A stretch of 64,000 nt of DNA from assembly GCA_002162765.1 (NCBI GenBank), contig MAAR01000006.1:124001-188000 (forward strand). The letters are read 5' to 3'. Origin of the DNA: Flavobacteriales bacterium 34_180_T64. Its GTDB lineage: Bacteria > Bacteroidota > Bacteroidia > Flavobacteriales > Flavobacteriaceae. Positions 51,788 through 61,541 of the stretch are shown piece after piece. Under the pieces are notes generated by a model. That model saw only the letters and a list, made by a program, of their open reading frames with translations, made no database searches and was not told where the DNA came from. The translations under genes were made by a program, and so were the position numbers. Every line of letters begins with the position of its first letter. Position 1 is the first letter of the stretch.

Positions 51788-53124
51788 TTTAAATTATCAA
51801 TTAAAGCGCCTTGATTTAATTTTACACTTGATAATTGCCATGATTTATAGACTTGAAATAATATTATAGGTATTAAAAAAAACGAAAGAAACAAACCTAA
51901 AATTTGCAAAAGCTTATTTTTCTTAAATTGATACGGCATTATCGAAAATGGTATTGTTTTAAAAAGAGCCCTCTTAGCATTATTATTCCCAAAATATTTT
52001 CTAAAAAGATACAAAACGCTTGGTATTGGCCTTGGATCTAACCATTTTCTATTTCTAAAAGCGTCCCAACTCCCCATTTCACGAAGTCCTCCAATACTGA
52101 CTTTTAAATGTAAACGCTTGGCATATGGGTTTGAAATGTTTAAATACCCATTTAAATAAGCTCTTAAGCCAAACTCACTATCACCCATGCGTTGCTTTTC
52201 AAACTGTCTGTCAAATAATCCAATGGCCTTAAAAACCTCCTTCTTAATCAATACATTTCCCGTATCCAATTGATCACTAACTCTAAAAAAAGAATAATGA
52301 TCTGGAATTTTAGCACCAACTTTAGAAATAGAAACTCCAGATGATATATCTGCATTAAAAAAATCGAGGCACTTTAAATGATTTGTTATCCAATCAGAAT
52401 CAATTAAGGAGTCGTCATCAAAAAGTAATATATAATTCCCTTTTGAAGATTTTATAGCTTCGTTCCGAGCTTTCCACAACGCTTTTTCCTCTTGAAACCA
52501 AAAATGTAAATCTAAATCCCAACCCTTATAAAAATCTTCATTAAATGCTTCTGTCTGATCTACGACAATTACTTCAAAATTTCTATAGTCCTGCTGTTCC
52601 AAATTTTCAAGAACGTCTTTTAGATATTGGTATCGATTGAGAGTTGGAATAATCACAGAAACCATTGGCTCAGAGTTAACTAAACTACTTGAAAAACGTT
52701 CATAATCTGAATATTTAAAATGATTTCTTGTAAAACTCTCTTGTACGGCATTTTTAGTTTTTATAAAAGCTTTGATTTCTTTAATTGGATTTTTAAAGGT
52801 TAGTACTCTAATTAAAAACACATAATACACCCAGGCCTTATTAAAATTTTTTCTAATAAAATGATATTCATCTGACAACGGTAGATTAATATGCTTCCAA
52901 ACAAACACACCAGTTCCATTTTCAGAATTAATATATCCCATTTGAAATGCGCGCCATGCCAAATCGTAAGTTTTCGATTCTTGAGATAGGTAATTAGAAT
53001 CTTCTTCAAGTTTAAATCCTCTATTACAAATATCATCAATTGTAGGAAAGTAATAGAAATCTTTTTTTGGTTCTAGATTAAAGTACCATATTGGTCTAAT
53101 ATACTTTAAAAATTTAAAAACCAT
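51784..53124 (-). CDS. Glycosyltransferase family 2 with N-terminal extension
   Basis: 446 aa. An N-terminal region of about 145 residues of unknown fold precedes a GT-A domain: SVIIPTLNRYQYLKDVLENL, VIVVDQ, LLFDDDSLIDSDW (DxD), and later QRMGDSEFGLRAYLNG. One C-terminal hydrophobic helix (about 405-425, LLQILGLFLSFFLIPIILFQVY) anchors it in the inner membrane. Sugar and linkage unknown. Confidence 0.88.
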   Translation of the reverse strand: MVFKFLKYIRPIWYFNLEPKKDFYYFPTIDDICNRGFKLEEDSNYLSQESKTYDLAWRAFQMGYINSENGTGVFVWKHINLPLSDEYHFIRKNFNKAWVYYVFLIRVLTFKNPIKEIKAFIKTKNAVQESFTRNHFKYSDYERFSSSLVNSEPMVSVIIPTLNRYQYLKDVLENLEQQDYRNFEVIVVDQTEAFNEDFYKGWDLDLHFWFQEEKALWKARNEAIKSSKGNYILLFDDDSLIDSDWITNHLKCLDFFNADISSGVSISKVGAKIPDHYSFFRVSDQLDTGNVLIKKEVFKAIGLFDRQFEKQRMGDSEFGLRAYLNGYLNISNPYAKRLHLKVSIGGLREMGSWDAFRNRKWLDPRPIPSVLYLFRKYFGNNNAKRALFKTIPFSIMPYQFKKNKLLQILGLFLSFFLIPIILFQVYKSWQLSSVKLNQGALIDNLN

Positions 53125-53128
53125 ATAT

Positions 53129-53866
53129 TTATTTATAAGCGATCGCTATTAAATGTGCAGTTCCATGCTCAGTTTCCTCGATTGATTTCGATTCGAATCT
53201 ATTTACAATATTACCAAATATTGACTTTACTAACCTCCACGGTTTTTTTATTTTAAAACTTTTTAAGCCCCAAACTCTATGTTTACCAGTCTTAACTGCA
53301 TATTTAACTGAAACCTTATCGAAATGCCTTTCTAGTAACTCTTGAAGTTGTTGTCGTGTATAGTGCCTTTTATGATCGGGATTAAAATTAGGTGGAACGT
53401 TCTTTATATAGTCTCCATTAGGAGTTGTAAAATAAGCCCATCCATTCTCATTAATAACTTTTGAAACATTCTTAATAAAGATATCATCTTCTTCTACATG
53501 TTCTATAACTTCGACACACACCACGGCATCAAATGAAGCATCTGATAGGGTAGATTTAGTCATATCCTCAATAATAATATTATTTATATTGCTTCGCACA
53601 TTTTTAACCTTGTCAAGTAATTCACTCGTAAACCCAAGATTTAGTTTTTCCTGTACATTATTTTCTTGTGGCACATCAAGTAGCGTTATTTCAGCAGGGA
53701 CATTTACCGTATAAGGAGACTTTCGGCCACCCACATCTAGAATAGAAAATTTATTATTATTTTGTTTGGTTCTTTTCACTAATCTTACAATATCTTTTTG
53801 AGCGGTAACCAATAAAACTGGCATAATAGGTAATGTAAACCAGCGCATAAATTCGTATTTTGTCAT
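53129..53866 (-). CDS. Class I SAM-dependent methyltransferase
   Basis: 245 aa. Motif I SILDVGGRKSPYTV, acidic strand end EITLLDVPQENN, motif DASFDAVVCVEVIEHVEEDDIFIKNVSKVINENGWAYFTTPNG. Typical of methyltransferases in polysaccharide loci that modify a sugar or a chain end. Immediately upstream (to the right) lies a decayed second methyltransferase. Confidence 0.88.
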   Translation of the reverse strand: MTKYEFMRWFTLPIMPVLLVTAQKDIVRLVKRTKQNNNKFSILDVGGRKSPYTVNVPAEITLLDVPQENNVQEKLNLGFTSELLDKVKNVRSNINNIIIEDMTKSTLSDASFDAVVCVEVIEHVEEDDIFIKNVSKVINENGWAYFTTPNGDYIKNVPPNFNPDHKRHYTRQQLQELLERHFDKVSVKYAVKTGKHRVWGLKSFKIKKPWRLVKSIFGNIVNRFESKSIEETEHGTAHLIAIAYK

Positions 53867-53942
53867 TACTCTTTTCGAATTATAAAATTGGATTGGAATA
53901 TAATAAAATTTGAATCATAAGTAACTAAAAAATCAATAATTC

Positions 53943-54408
53943 TCATGTGTCTTCTTTATTAAAATTCCAAACTACATGATCATTCCTAAGCCCGAATTCA
54001 TCAATGTTAGTATCGTTTAATTTATTTACAAATAGCGTTTCTGTTGAAAAACCAGAGCTCTCAAAACGTTCATAATAATCAAATCTACAACTTCGACAAT
54101 GATCATATTCTCTATGCGTTTTTTCATAATCTTTGTAGTTTATGAATTCATCTTCGAAGGTCTGAGTATTATTTTAGGGAAGATTGGGACGCTTACCAAA
54201 GCATTTCCAATAGGCTTTAGCAATCTATAGACTTCATTAATTGCTTTGGCATCATATGGTATATGTTCAAAAATATGCCAAACAATAATTAAATCATTTG
54301 TATCAGTTTTAATATCTGTTTTTGTTAAATCTTAATTTATATTGATGTGATTGAATTTAATAATATTTAATCGATCATAATTTGACATTTTGGTAACATA
54401 TTTTCGAA
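53943..54408 (-). pseudogene. Degraded SAM-dependent methyltransferase
   Basis: The 565-bp gap between two intact genes is not empty. On the minus strand one frame reads MSNYDRLNIIKFNHININ, an in-frame TAA (54332-54334), then DLIIVWHIFEHIPYDAKAIN and EVYRLLKPIGNALVSVPIFP, a clear methyltransferase motif. Around 54145-54185 the frame shifts, and a second frame continues TFEDEFINYKDYEKTHREYD, HCRSCRFDYYERFESSGFST, through to a stop at 53943. The N-terminal SAM-binding part is missing. At least one stop, one frameshift and 5' loss make it non-functional. Confidence 0.85.
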
Positions 54409-54431
54409 ATTAGTTAAATTCATATATAGTT

Positions 54432-55607
54432 TTAAACATTTTGGTGGTAAAAATCTTTAAATTGTTCTTGCTGAACCAGCAAATTGAATTCATCACGAAC
54501 TCTTACTTGAGCATTTAAACTTATAACTTCTTTTGTCTTATTTGATAAATTTAAAACTTTTGAAATAGTCTTTGCCAATGTATAAGGCTGTTTACTTGGA
54601 ACAACCCAACCCGTGTTTTCATTCAATACATTTTCCGGTAATGCCCCTCCGTCAGATACTATGCATAATAACCCCATAGATTGTGCTTCGAGAACAGCAT
54701 TACAGAACCCCTCAGACTCACTATATTGTAAATAATAAGTGGAATTATTGAAATAATTAATAACTTCAGTGTGTGTTTTTCTGCCTACTAATTTAACGTA
54801 TCGTGTTAACTCTAATTGTTTAATTAGAGCTATTAATTCATTTCGCTCTGGCCCATCTCCAATAATAGTATAGCTGAATTTAATTCCTTTATTTCTTATT
54901 ATATGTAAAGCTTCGAGGGTATCCTTAAGTCCCTTTATCCAATGTAATCTTCCAATGGTTAAAAATTGAATTGTTTCAAAAGATTTTACATCTTCATTTT
55001 TAAACCTGAAGTGATCAATAGCCGGCCTAATTATTTTATATGGAGTTTTTAGAGGTAGCTTTAAATCATAAGCTAATTTCAATAAATAGTTAGATATTGA
55101 ATGTACCTGATCAACATTTTTCCAAACGTTCAAATAATAATCCTCATCTTCTCTCGGACTTAGTACTAGATCATATCCTCTAAAGCTTACTGCCATTTTA
55201 GCTCCTATGGTCTTAGGAACATGTTCGCTTTGAATAGCTATAGTTGCAAATCCAAAATGTACCCAATCTAAGTGTGACTTTAAAAGATGAATATTATTAT
55301 ATAGGTTTTTTACTATTTGGATCCAAGGTCTGTTTATTTTACGTTCAAGTTTTACAAATTTTAAAAACCTTTTTGGGAAACAAATTAAAAAGGATGTCAA
55401 AGTATAGCATACTTTTACAGACTGCCATAAGAAATTATTTATTGAAACTTGAGGAGCTTCAACAACTTGACAAATAGAAAACTTGGATTTGTTTTTTTGC
55501 ACAAACAATATTACTTCAAAACCACTATTCATTAAACCTTTTATCTTTGATATGAAAAAAGTTTCCGAATAACTCGGTGCCACAGAAAGAACAATTCCTA
55601 CTTTCAA
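54432..55607 (-). CDS. Glycosyltransferase family 4
   Basis: 391 aa. MKVGIVLSVAPSYSETFFISKIKGL at the N-terminus; C-terminal block IQFLTIGRLHWIKGLKDTLEAL, YTIIGDGPERNELIAL, and YYLQYSESEGFCNAVLEAQSMGLLCIVSDGGALPENV with E-x7-E. Start overlaps the upstream SGNH-like gene by 4 bp (ATGA). Specificity unknown. Confidence 0.93.
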   Translation of the reverse strand: MKVGIVLSVAPSYSETFFISKIKGLMNSGFEVILFVQKNKSKFSICQVVEAPQVSINNFLWQSVKVCYTLTSFLICFPKRFLKFVKLERKINRPWIQIVKNLYNNIHLLKSHLDWVHFGFATIAIQSEHVPKTIGAKMAVSFRGYDLVLSPREDEDYYLNVWKNVDQVHSISNYLLKLAYDLKLPLKTPYKIIRPAIDHFRFKNEDVKSFETIQFLTIGRLHWIKGLKDTLEALHIIRNKGIKFSYTIIGDGPERNELIALIKQLELTRYVKLVGRKTHTEVINYFNNSTYYLQYSESEGFCNAVLEAQSMGLLCIVSDGGALPENVLNENTGWVVPSKQPYTLAKTISKVLNLSNKTKEVISLNAQVRVRDEFNLLVQQEQFKDFYHQNV

Positions 55608-56530
55608 AGCTTTTCTTTTTTAATGAGTTCGGCAATAATTTTTGAAACCTCTTGACCAGATTCATAATTGAGGTGATGTCCATCTGTATATTTATAGTTA
55701 TTACGTGATGGCATCAGGTTAATATAGGGCGCATTTAACATTCGACTAATATCCATTATTTCAGAATCAAACCTCGGTAACAAACCATTCTCTATAGTCA
55801 ACATTTCTTCATTTATAGGCAATCTTACCAAGTATACTGATCCATGCTCCTGCAAAAATTGAATAGTTTTCATTAAAAAGTCCATTCTTATATTTGACTT
55901 TCCTTCATATTCATTCCTAATATTTTTATAACTTTTGACAGTACTTTTAATTCTGCTAATTGTTCTTTCAGGACTATCTTCTAGTTTTACTTCAAACCAT
56001 CCATCGTTATGTACAAATAATGTTTCTCCATGGTGATTTTTTCCTTTTTTAGTCAAAATTTCAACATATCTACCATTATAATAATTTAACAAATACGTTA
56101 GATTAGGATTAGAATTGGGATTCTCGACCTCACCTAGAAAAGAATCCTGTTCCTTAAAATAAGTCAAATCCAAGACTTCTCCTTTCTGCTTACAAATACT
56201 CCATGGATTAACTTCAACGAGAAATATGCCATTTGAAGTATTGGAATCCAATTTTTTTTGAATACTGCTTAGGTATGGTTTACCATAAGGCGTATGGACA
56301 CGAGAAAACGCATAATTATAAATCGACAAATTCGAAATCAAATTATTAATTACTTTGGGCTGTATTCCTTGAGCAGCTCTTGATGACCCTATAATAAGTG
56401 CATTTTGCTTTTTAGTAGTAAACTTAGTATAAAAAGCATCCGTATGACCATCCGCTTGGCTGAGAATTAAGTACGAACTAATTCCAAATAGTATCAAAAA
56501 TAAAACAATATGTGTTAAAAAACGTTTCAT
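55604..56530 (-). CDS. SGNH-like secreted protein partner of MBOAT (copy 1)
   Basis: 308 aa with one N-terminal signal anchor (about 5-24). Block I-like ALIIGSSRAAQGIQP carries a candidate nucleophile Ser; the C-terminal YTDGHHLNYESGQEV supplies a DxxH-type Asp/His pair. Such SGNH/DltD-like proteins finish the transfer of acyl groups moved across the membrane by MBOAT proteins. Starts next to the MBOAT stop (no gap). Target sugar unknown. Confidence 0.75.
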   Translation of the reverse strand: MKRFLTHIVLFLILFGISSYLILSQADGHTDAFYTKFTTKKQNALIIGSSRAAQGIQPKVINNLISNLSIYNYAFSRVHTPYGKPYLSSIQKKLDSNTSNGIFLVEVNPWSICKQKGEVLDLTYFKEQDSFLGEVENPNSNPNLTYLLNYYNGRYVEILTKKGKNHHGETLFVHNDGWFEVKLEDSPERTISRIKSTVKSYKNIRNEYEGKSNIRMDFLMKTIQFLQEHGSVYLVRLPINEEMLTIENGLLPRFDSEIMDISRMLNAPYINLMPSRNNYKYTDGHHLNYESGQEVSKIIAELIKKEKL

Positions 56531-57967
56531 TTAAAATTGAAAATAAATAAATTCTTGTTCTTTTCCTCCGTATAAAAATATCGTCATCGCAATTAAATAA
56601 TAAATAAACAATCTAATAATGCGTGGAAATCTAAACCATAAAGTCTGGATTGCATACAATTGTCGCCTACCTGCCCATTCGATCAAAATAAATATGAAAA
56701 TTAATACAAATAAAAATGTTGGTCTAATTTCTGGAATGTTGAATAAAGAAACATCTACTAATCGCGATATGTATTGCGTAGCATGATTCAATGAATCAGC
56801 TCTAAAGAAAATCCAAGCGATTACAGTTATTATAAATGTGAATAGCATTCCAAAACTCTCCTTTAAATTTGGAAAAATCTTAAACTCAGCAACCACATTG
56901 GTATTGACTCTATTTCTTTTAACAATTAATAATGGTAAAAAGTATAAAGCATTTAATCCTCCCCAAACTATAAATGTCCAATTCGCACCATGCCAAAATC
57001 CGCTCACCAAAAAAATAATAAATACATTTCGAATTTTATTCCATATCGAGCCACGTGAGCCTCCCAATGGGATATACACATAATCACGAAACCAAGTAGA
57101 TAATGAAATATGCCAGCGTCTCCAAAACTCAGCTATATCTCTTGAAAAATAAGGAAATGCAAAATTTTGTTTCAAATTAAAACCAAACAAACGTGAAGTT
57201 CCTATAGCGATATCAGAATAGCCAGAAAAGTCTCCATATATTTGAAAGGCAAAAAAGACAGCTCCTAAAAACAAAGTGCTCGCTCCATAATCAGCATAAT
57301 TATCGAATATTGTATTCACGAAGTACGCACAATTATCAGCGATAACTATTTTTTTAAATAACCCCCACAATATCTGTCTTAAGCCGTCGACGGCATTGTC
57401 GTATTTAAAAGAACGTTTTTTATAAAACTGAGGCAGCAAATTAGTCGCACGCTCTATTGGACCTGCAACCAATTGTGGAAAGAAACTCACAAAAGCACCA
57501 AAAGCAACGAAATCGTTAGTCGGTTTTAATTTTCTCTTATAAATATCAATAGTATAACTTAATGTCTGAAACGTATAAAAGCTAATCCCAACGGGTAAAA
57601 TTATATTTAATGTATTGGGTTGAATTTCATTTCCAAAAAACGAAAACGCATTGACAAAATTATCAACGAAAAAATTGTAATATTTAAAAAACCCTAAGAA
57701 TCCGATATTTACAAGAATACTCGTCCATAGTAACAGTTTTCGCTTAGACTTTTTTTCAGATTTCGCCAATTGTAATCCAATTGAATAATCAACAAGGGTA
57801 CTAAATACAATCAAGGCTAGAAATCGATAATCCCACCAACCATAAAAAACGTAACTCGAAACTAGAATTAAAATATTCTGAATTTTCAGATTTCTTTGCG
57901 TCACAAACCAATACAACACGAATACTATTGGTAAAAAAATGGCGAAATCTAATGAATTAAATAACAT
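56531..57967 (-). CDS. MBOAT family O-acyltransferase (AlgI-like)
   Basis: 478 aa, about 11 transmembrane helices. AlgI/DltB-type sequence: PQLVAGPIERATNLLPQF, FSGYSDIAIGTSRLFGFNLKQNF, AEFWRRWHISLSTWFRDYVYIPLGGSRG, and VSGFWHGANWTFIVWGGLNAL with the catalytic His. It probably moves acetyl groups across the inner membrane for polysaccharide O-acetylation. It is flanked by two SGNH-like proteins. Confidence 0.95.
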   Translation of the reverse strand: MLFNSLDFAIFLPIVFVLYWFVTQRNLKIQNILILVSSYVFYGWWDYRFLALIVFSTLVDYSIGLQLAKSEKKSKRKLLLWTSILVNIGFLGFFKYYNFFVDNFVNAFSFFGNEIQPNTLNIILPVGISFYTFQTLSYTIDIYKRKLKPTNDFVAFGAFVSFFPQLVAGPIERATNLLPQFYKKRSFKYDNAVDGLRQILWGLFKKIVIADNCAYFVNTIFDNYADYGASTLFLGAVFFAFQIYGDFSGYSDIAIGTSRLFGFNLKQNFAFPYFSRDIAEFWRRWHISLSTWFRDYVYIPLGGSRGSIWNKIRNVFIIFLVSGFWHGANWTFIVWGGLNALYFLPLLIVKRNRVNTNVVAEFKIFPNLKESFGMLFTFIITVIAWIFFRADSLNHATQYISRLVDVSLFNIPEIRPTFLFVLIFIFILIEWAGRRQLYAIQTLWFRFPRIIRLFIYYLIAMTIFLYGGKEQEFIYFQF

Positions 57968-57998
57968 ACGTTATTGATTAAATTATACAATATACACT

Positions 57999-58988
57999 CT
58001 AGTTGGCCTTGTCTAAAATATATTCTTTTAAATCATTGGCTAGTTTTTCACTAAACAATTTGGATCCTTTAGCATTTAAATGCTGACTATTATAAAACAA
58101 ACTTTGATCATAACACAATGAATCTGACGAATAATTTAAAAATGGAATTCGATGTTTATTCGAGATGGCAGTATAAGTATTCATTAATTCATCTCTGTTT
58201 TTTACAAATTCTTGCCCTTCTATATATTCTGGACTATAAATCATTATAACTTTAATATCAAGTTCTGTACACTCCTTTAAAAATTGATGCATTAAATCTA
58301 CATAGGGTTGATGCTTAAATACTTCATAATACTCCATTTTAGACTTAGCTTTTTCAAAATCTACTGTCCATGTCCTTCCAACAGCTCTATATCCTTTTCG
58401 TCTAAAACTAGAGTCACTAAACGGGCGACTTTTATCTCTTAGAGCTTCCTTTACATCTTCAGTTCTTCCATAATACCTAAATAAAGGCATATTATAATCT
58501 AACCAACTAAAACCCTTATATTCAGAAGTATATTGACGAATTTCTTGATTTAGAATGAATGGGGAAAATTGCTTAGAATTATAAAAATCATCATTAGGAT
58601 TTATGGCAAAAATATCTTCATATTTAGATAGGGTAAACACATCTACCGATAAAAGGATAACTTTTGGTTTTGGATTATTTTTTAAAAGTAACTTATGTCT
58701 TAAATGTTGAAACCAAAAAAAATGCCCATCAATACCAAAATTATAGGCGGAAATTTTTAAACTATCTTGAATTACTGTAGGGTCAAAATGCACCCATGCT
58801 CTCGAAGACCCATAAATATAAAGATCTTCTGAAATATCTCCTTCTAAAATCTGATTCCAAATGAATGTTTCACCTTGAGCATATCGATCTGATGTTCTAA
58901 GTCCTACAGATATTAAATAATCTATCACCAAAGACATCAATAAAATTGGCACAAAAAAAAACAGAATTTTTTTAAAAAATAATCGCAT
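57999..58988 (-). CDS. SGNH-like secreted protein partner of MBOAT (copy 2)
   Basis: 329 aa with an N-terminal signal anchor (about 7-25). Block I-like LYIYGSSRAWVHFDP and C-terminal YNSQHLNAKGSKLF. At the place of the usual DxxH Asp there is Asn, so the triad may be incomplete or use another acid. Sequence layout matches copy 1 (GSSRA; HLN near the end) but they are distant. Probably the second component of the O-acetylation module; a non-catalytic role is possible. Confidence 0.72.
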   Translation of the reverse strand: MRLFFKKILFFFVPILLMSLVIDYLISVGLRTSDRYAQGETFIWNQILEGDISEDLYIYGSSRAWVHFDPTVIQDSLKISAYNFGIDGHFFWFQHLRHKLLLKNNPKPKVILLSVDVFTLSKYEDIFAINPNDDFYNSKQFSPFILNQEIRQYTSEYKGFSWLDYNMPLFRYYGRTEDVKEALRDKSRPFSDSSFRRKGYRAVGRTWTVDFEKAKSKMEYYEVFKHQPYVDLMHQFLKECTELDIKVIMIYSPEYIEGQEFVKNRDELMNTYTAISNKHRIPFLNYSSDSLCYDQSLFYNSQHLNAKGSKLFSEKLANDLKEYILDKAN

Positions 58989-58992
58989 TTAA

Positions 58993-60099
58993 CTACTCTA
59001 CTTTAAGCAATTCCTTATAAAACAATTGATAGTTAATAATGAAACTTAGTATTGAAAATTTCTGGACGGCTAAATTTCTAAACTCCTGTTGCATCTTAGT
59101 CACTTCACTTTGATTTAAACCCATTACATATTTAATCTTTTCAGCCAAGTCATCAATATTACTTGGTTCGAACAACAATTCTTTTTTTGATTCCAAAATA
59201 TCTTTAATTCCCGATATATTAGAACCTATCACAATTCTATTTGATGCCATGGCTTCTAACGGTGCTATAGGCATGCCTTCTTTACGACCTTCATCTTTTG
59301 TAGGTATCACAAAAATATTGGCAACAGCAAGATATGGTTTAATATCAAGTTGTTTTCCTAAAAATACTATATGTTTTTCACTTTTATAGTGTAGTTTTAA
59401 TGTTTCTGCATAATTACCGTGATCACTACCAACTATAAGCACTTTAATGTTCTTATCATTTAATTGTTTTACTGCATTTAGAAGCACTTCTATACCTTTA
59501 ACTGCTACTAAATTTGCAATGGATACAATGATAAAATCCTTAGTGCTAAACTTTTGCCCAGAAGGTATTTCATAAGACTTATCTAAAGGTTGGAAATAAT
59601 CTACATCCACACCTAATGGAATGCTTTCAACTTTATGTTCCATGCCTACAAAATAATCAAGCATATCTCGATTAATAGCAATAATTCTTGTGCTCAACTG
59701 AGACCGCCATCTCCATGCCTTGTTGCCCCAACCCATAGCCTTTTTAGTATAAACAAAAGGAATCCCAACTAATTTTGCAGCTAATGGCTCGGTAAAATCA
59801 GAACTCCAATGCCAAGAATGTATTAAATCAAAATTTTGCTTTTTGAAAAATCGCGCAATTTTAATAACTCTAAAAGGTAAACTCAAGAGTGGTCTATATG
59901 GTGCGGTAAATTGGAATATGTGTATTTTAACGCCTAAAGTTTTTATTGTATCAAAATAAACTCCTCTATTGTGAAAACAACAAATTTCAGGTTCAAAACG
60001 TGTTTTATCTAAACCTTTTACCAAATCATATACAACTTTACCGCTACCAGCTGTATCAAAATTGGGTATAGTAAATAAAATCTTTATGCGCTTACTCAT
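58993..60099 (-). CDS. Glycosyltransferase family 4
   Basis: 368 aa. N-terminus IKILFTIPNFDTAGSGKVVYDLVKGL; C-terminus FIIVSIANLVAVKGIEVLLNAV, VLIVGSDHGNYAETL and VIPTKDEGRKEGMPIAPLEAMASNRIVIGSNISGI with the E-x7-E block. Overlaps the end of the asparagine-synthase-like gene by 8 bp. Specificity unknown. Confidence 0.93.
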   Translation of the reverse strand: MSKRIKILFTIPNFDTAGSGKVVYDLVKGLDKTRFEPEICCFHNRGVYFDTIKTLGVKIHIFQFTAPYRPLLSLPFRVIKIARFFKKQNFDLIHSWHWSSDFTEPLAAKLVGIPFVYTKKAMGWGNKAWRWRSQLSTRIIAINRDMLDYFVGMEHKVESIPLGVDVDYFQPLDKSYEIPSGQKFSTKDFIIVSIANLVAVKGIEVLLNAVKQLNDKNIKVLIVGSDHGNYAETLKLHYKSEKHIVFLGKQLDIKPYLAVANIFVIPTKDEGRKEGMPIAPLEAMASNRIVIGSNISGIKDILESKKELLFEPSNIDDLAEKIKYVMGLNQSEVTKMQQEFRNLAVQKFSILSFIINYQLFYKELLKVE

Positions 60100-61477
60100 G
60101 ATTCGAATTTTGATGAAATTTTGAAAACGTTAATAACATATTAATCGAGTGAGCATTTTGCAACGAATTTTCATTATAAAATGCTTCAACATAGTGATTT
60201 ATTACGTCTTTAGGAATCCACTGCTCTAAATTACTATCCATTAATTGTTCGTTAAATTTTTGTTCGTTAACTTCCCCTAGAAATTGCAACTCCCAGTTTC
60301 GTTGAATATTAGTTCGACCTACAGCGCTAAAAAACAGCCTCTTAACTTTATCAAATATTTTATAAGGAAGATTAAAAGGTATTTTATTATAGTTGAAATT
60401 ATTTAAATTAAAAGGACGTTGATCTTGCCATACAATTGATGCTAATTCTGGTGTTCTCTTCTTAATATATGCTATTTGTAGTTTTCGGTTTTTTAAAAAC
60501 TCCTCTGGGATACCACAAATAAATTCACACATACGATTATCATAATATGGCAAACTAATGGGGTTCTGAGCCTCAAAGATTGATAAATTTACAGATGTCC
60601 ATCGAGGTGCCCAATATTTTGATTTAAAAGCGCGGAGTTTAGCATTAGTATCACTTATGTTAATTGTATCCAGTAGCAGTCCGATTCTTGTTCTAAAATA
60701 ATTTTCAAAATCACCTTCCAAATTCCAAGCAATCCACAATTTATTTGCCAAATCCAATCCTCCTTTTTTTATAATTTTCTTAGATATAATTTCTACTTGT
60801 TTTGCCTTAGATAAATGAGGCAAGTTCATAGAGTCAAATAACACGTCTCCCCAATGCCCAAGAGATAATACATCTCCATTGGACTTGTATTCATTAAAAA
60901 CGCTCATTTGACGTGGACTGGTAAAATCTGAATAACACATATTCAATTCAGATAATTCATCCAAGACATCCCATAAATACCCTTCCTTAATTGTTGAAGG
61001 TCTAAACTCAAAACTGCAAGTTTTAGCAATTTGTCTTGCAATATTCGTTTCTTTAAATCCATTTTTAAAATCATAACTATAAGAAAACACTTTAGCATCA
61101 ATATGATTTAATGCAGTAGCTTGAGTTCGACTATCGAGACCACCAGATAGCGGCAAGATGACTTTCCTATTTTTAGTTTGTTCATTAATAATGGTTTCGA
61201 ATAGGTCAGTAAACTCATTTAGAGCGTCATTGAATGATATATTTCTTGGAGAATAGTGCCATTGAAACCATGGAATTGACTCAATAAGTTCATCACTATC
61301 ATTAAAGGTATTAATCGATGCTGGAGGCAAAACAACCTTATCTTTCCAATAGGTATCCTTATCCAAAAAAAACCCTATGGCAGCAAACACACATATGGCT
61401 TCTAAATTTAATTCATGCGGACCTTTTGTCTTCGCAAAGGTCTGCCTTATTGGGATAATATCAGTTTTAATGTCCAT
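60092..61477 (-). CDS. Asparagine-synthase-related protein lacking the glutaminase domain
   Basis: 461 aa. PP-loop ATP site VILPLSGGLDSRTQATAL (SGGLDS at 111-116), then SYSYDFKNGFKETNIARQIA and LSLGHWGDVLFDSM, the Asn_synthase pattern. The N-terminal about 100 residues lack the Cys2 nucleophile of the class II glutaminase half, so it cannot use glutamine alone. Relatives occur in polysaccharide loci, where they may amidate uronic or amino-sugar acids (inference). Overlaps the GT4 downstream. Confidence 0.82.
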   Translation of the reverse strand: MDIKTDIIPIRQTFAKTKGPHELNLEAICVFAAIGFFLDKDTYWKDKVVLPPASINTFNDSDELIESIPWFQWHYSPRNISFNDALNEFTDLFETIINEQTKNRKVILPLSGGLDSRTQATALNHIDAKVFSYSYDFKNGFKETNIARQIAKTCSFEFRPSTIKEGYLWDVLDELSELNMCYSDFTSPRQMSVFNEYKSNGDVLSLGHWGDVLFDSMNLPHLSKAKQVEIISKKIIKKGGLDLANKLWIAWNLEGDFENYFRTRIGLLLDTINISDTNAKLRAFKSKYWAPRWTSVNLSIFEAQNPISLPYYDNRMCEFICGIPEEFLKNRKLQIAYIKKRTPELASIVWQDQRPFNLNNFNYNKIPFNLPYKIFDKVKRLFFSAVGRTNIQRNWELQFLGEVNEQKFNEQLMDSNLEQWIPKDVINHYVEAFYNENSLQNAHSINMLLTFSKFHQNSNHE

Positions 61478-61541
61478 TAGTTAGAATAGGACTAATATAG
61501 TTATTCTATAAGATTTCATTTGTTTCAAAAACTAAAATAGT

